Below the pieces are notes generated by a model. The model was not told the origin of the DNA, searched no databases, and saw only the letters and a list, made by a program, of their open reading frames with translations. A stretch of 6,724 nucleotides of DNA. Source: Bacteroidota bacterium. Its GTDB lineage: Bacteria; Bacteroidota; Ignavibacteria; Ignavibacteriales; Ignavibacteriaceae. The DNA is taken from assembly GCA_023453665.1 (NCBI GenBank), contig JAEXTA010000196.1, positions 1 to 6,724 on the forward strand, in the 5' to 3' direction. Position 1 is the stretch's first letter, and the number at the start of each line of letters is the position of its first letter. This document shows positions 5,843-6,724 of this stretch, piece by piece. The translations under genes were made by a program, and so were the position numbers.

Positions 5843-6724
5843 ATGTGGTTAATGTTCTTTCTTCTGTTGATGTAAAATTATTTTTTGATTTTAACTTATT
5901 AATGGTTTCACTTAGTTTTTTAATTACAAAATCGATTTCTTCTTCTGTATTAAATCTACCTATACCAAATCTTATAGATGAACTGATCTTTTCATTTGAC
6001 AATCCAAGAGCAGCAAGTACGTGACTTTTTTTTGCTTCACCGGATGCACATGCCGATCCGGTTGATACTGCTATTTCTTTTAATGAGAGGATAACATCAT
6101 TTGCTTTTACACCATTAAAAACAATGTTCAGATTATTCGGAATTCTGTTGTTGATATCTCCATTCAATTCAATATCATTAATATTTTTATTAAGTCCATC
6201 AAATAATCTTTGTTGTAAATTTCTTATTCGTTTATTTTCTACTTCATAATTGTTTAAAACTAATTCAACGGCTTTACCAAAACCTGCTATAGCCGGAACA
6301 TTTAAAGTGCCCGGACGAATATTCATTTCCTGACCGCCGCCGTAAACCAATGGTTTCATCTTGATTCTTTTATTAGCATTAGCGAAAACAAGAGCACCTA
6401 TTCCTTTAGGTCCATAAATTTTGTGTGCGGTGAATGAAATAAGATCAGGAAGATTTTTCATCGTATCAAATTTTAACTTTCCTATTGCCTGGGTTGCATC
6501 TGAGTGGAAAATCACATTTGACTCATTACAGATTTCACTGATTTGTTCAACATCGTTTAGAGTTCCAATTTCATTGTTTGCAGTCATTATCGAAACAAGT
6601 ATGGTCTCTTCTCTTATATTTTTTTTAATCGACTCGGGATTTACTATTCCGGTGTTTTCAGGATTTAATACTGTTATTTCAAAACCATGCCTTTCAAGAT
6701 GTTCAAGTGATTGTAGAACAGCAC
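5841..6724 (-). CDS. iscS: Cysteine desulfurase, IscS/NifS family (N-terminus outside window)
   Basis: PLP enzyme that takes sulfur from cysteine as a persulfide, releasing alanine, and supplies Fe-S assembly and other sulfur pathways. The frame is open to the window edge, and 293 residues are visible, starting AVLQSLEHLERHGFE. By comparison with IscS (about 400 residues) roughly the first 100 are missing, including the conserved His just before AVL. An ATG at 6585-6587 is internal (it lies in ILVSIMTANNEIG) and is not the start. Visible marks, numbered from the first visible residue, are HSDATQ (Asp75, Gln78, PLP contacts), the Schiff-base Lys101 in SFTAHKIYGPKG, RPGT (136-139), and the persulfide Cys225 in STGSACASGEAKKSHVL, whose loop is of the IscS/NifS (group I) type rather than the SufS type. 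It is the first visible gene of the minus-strand operon; the unknown gene begins eight bases after its stop. No iscU is present downstream in this window. Confidence 0.97.
   Translation of the reverse strand, partial: AVLQSLEHLERHGFEITVLNPENTGIVNPESIKKNIREETILVSIMTANNEIGTLNDVEQISEICNESNVIFHSDATQAIGKLKFDTMKNLPDLISFTAHKIYGPKGIGALVFANANKRIKMKPLVYGGGQEMNIRPGTLNVPAIAGFGKAVELVLNNYEVENKRIRNLQQRLFDGLNKNINDIELNGDINNRIPNNLNIVFNGVKANDVILSLKEIAVSTGSACASGEAKKSHVLAALGLSNEKISSSIRFGIGRFNTEEEIDFVIKKLSETINKLKSKNNFTSTEERTLTT

Noticed and set aside
5824..6024. Open frame of 66 codons on the plus strand over the end of iscS
   Set aside because: It is antisense to conserved desulfurase sequence and overlaps two well-supported genes; nothing suggests it is expressed.
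6585..6587. ATG as the start of a 248-residue desulfurase
   Set aside because: The frame continues upstream to the window edge with conserved desulfurase sequence (AVLQSLEHLE, TILVSI), so this Met is internal.

Overview
The window reads as chromosomal DNA of an AT-rich member of the Bacteroidota/Chlorobiota lineage, most likely an Ignavibacteria-type organism. Three things support this. The first protein ends in a type IX secretion (T9SS) sorting tail with the QNYPNPFNPTTTI signature that is very common in that group. The F1 ATP synthase genes atpD and atpC stand alone as a two-gene unit, as described for green sulfur bacteria and relatives. Coding is dense, with short AT-rich spacers. The taxonomic call is inference; there is no rRNA here.

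Layout. Positions 1-1755 (+) hold the 3' part of a large secreted multidomain protein: the end of an unidentified domain, a fibronectin-III-like domain, a tandem phospholipase D (two HKD motifs) module and the T9SS tail. A 112-base spacer leads to atpD (1868-3277, +) and atpC (3278-3697, +), which abut exactly. A perfect 12-bp hairpin at 3704-3732 closes this side.

The right half is all on the minus strand and converges on atpC. Read in the direction of transcription it runs: cysteine desulfurase (iscS-like, 5' end outside the window), a 101-residue protein of unknown function, an A-type Fe-S carrier (IscA/ErpA family), a Mn-type superoxide dismutase, a rho-independent terminator, and a small stand-alone LON substrate-binding-domain protein. 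Spacings of 8, 27 and 19 bases make iscS-hypothetical-iscA-sodA look like one operon joining Fe-S cluster assembly with superoxide defence. The LON gene starts only 14 bases beyond the sodA terminator hairpin and may depend on readthrough.

Most of the window is ordinary housekeeping. The points worth a second look are: two credible starts in sodA (a Tat-like 38-residue extension, and an internal ATG with the better Shine-Dalgarno sequence); the cysteine-free unknown protein sitting next to iscS where a scaffold gene might be expected; the secreted PLD protein; and the terminator/leader arrangement ahead of the LON gene. I found no CRISPR array, mobile element, tRNA or rRNA, and no clear sign of a wholly new system. 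No gene-free stretch exceeds 300 bases.
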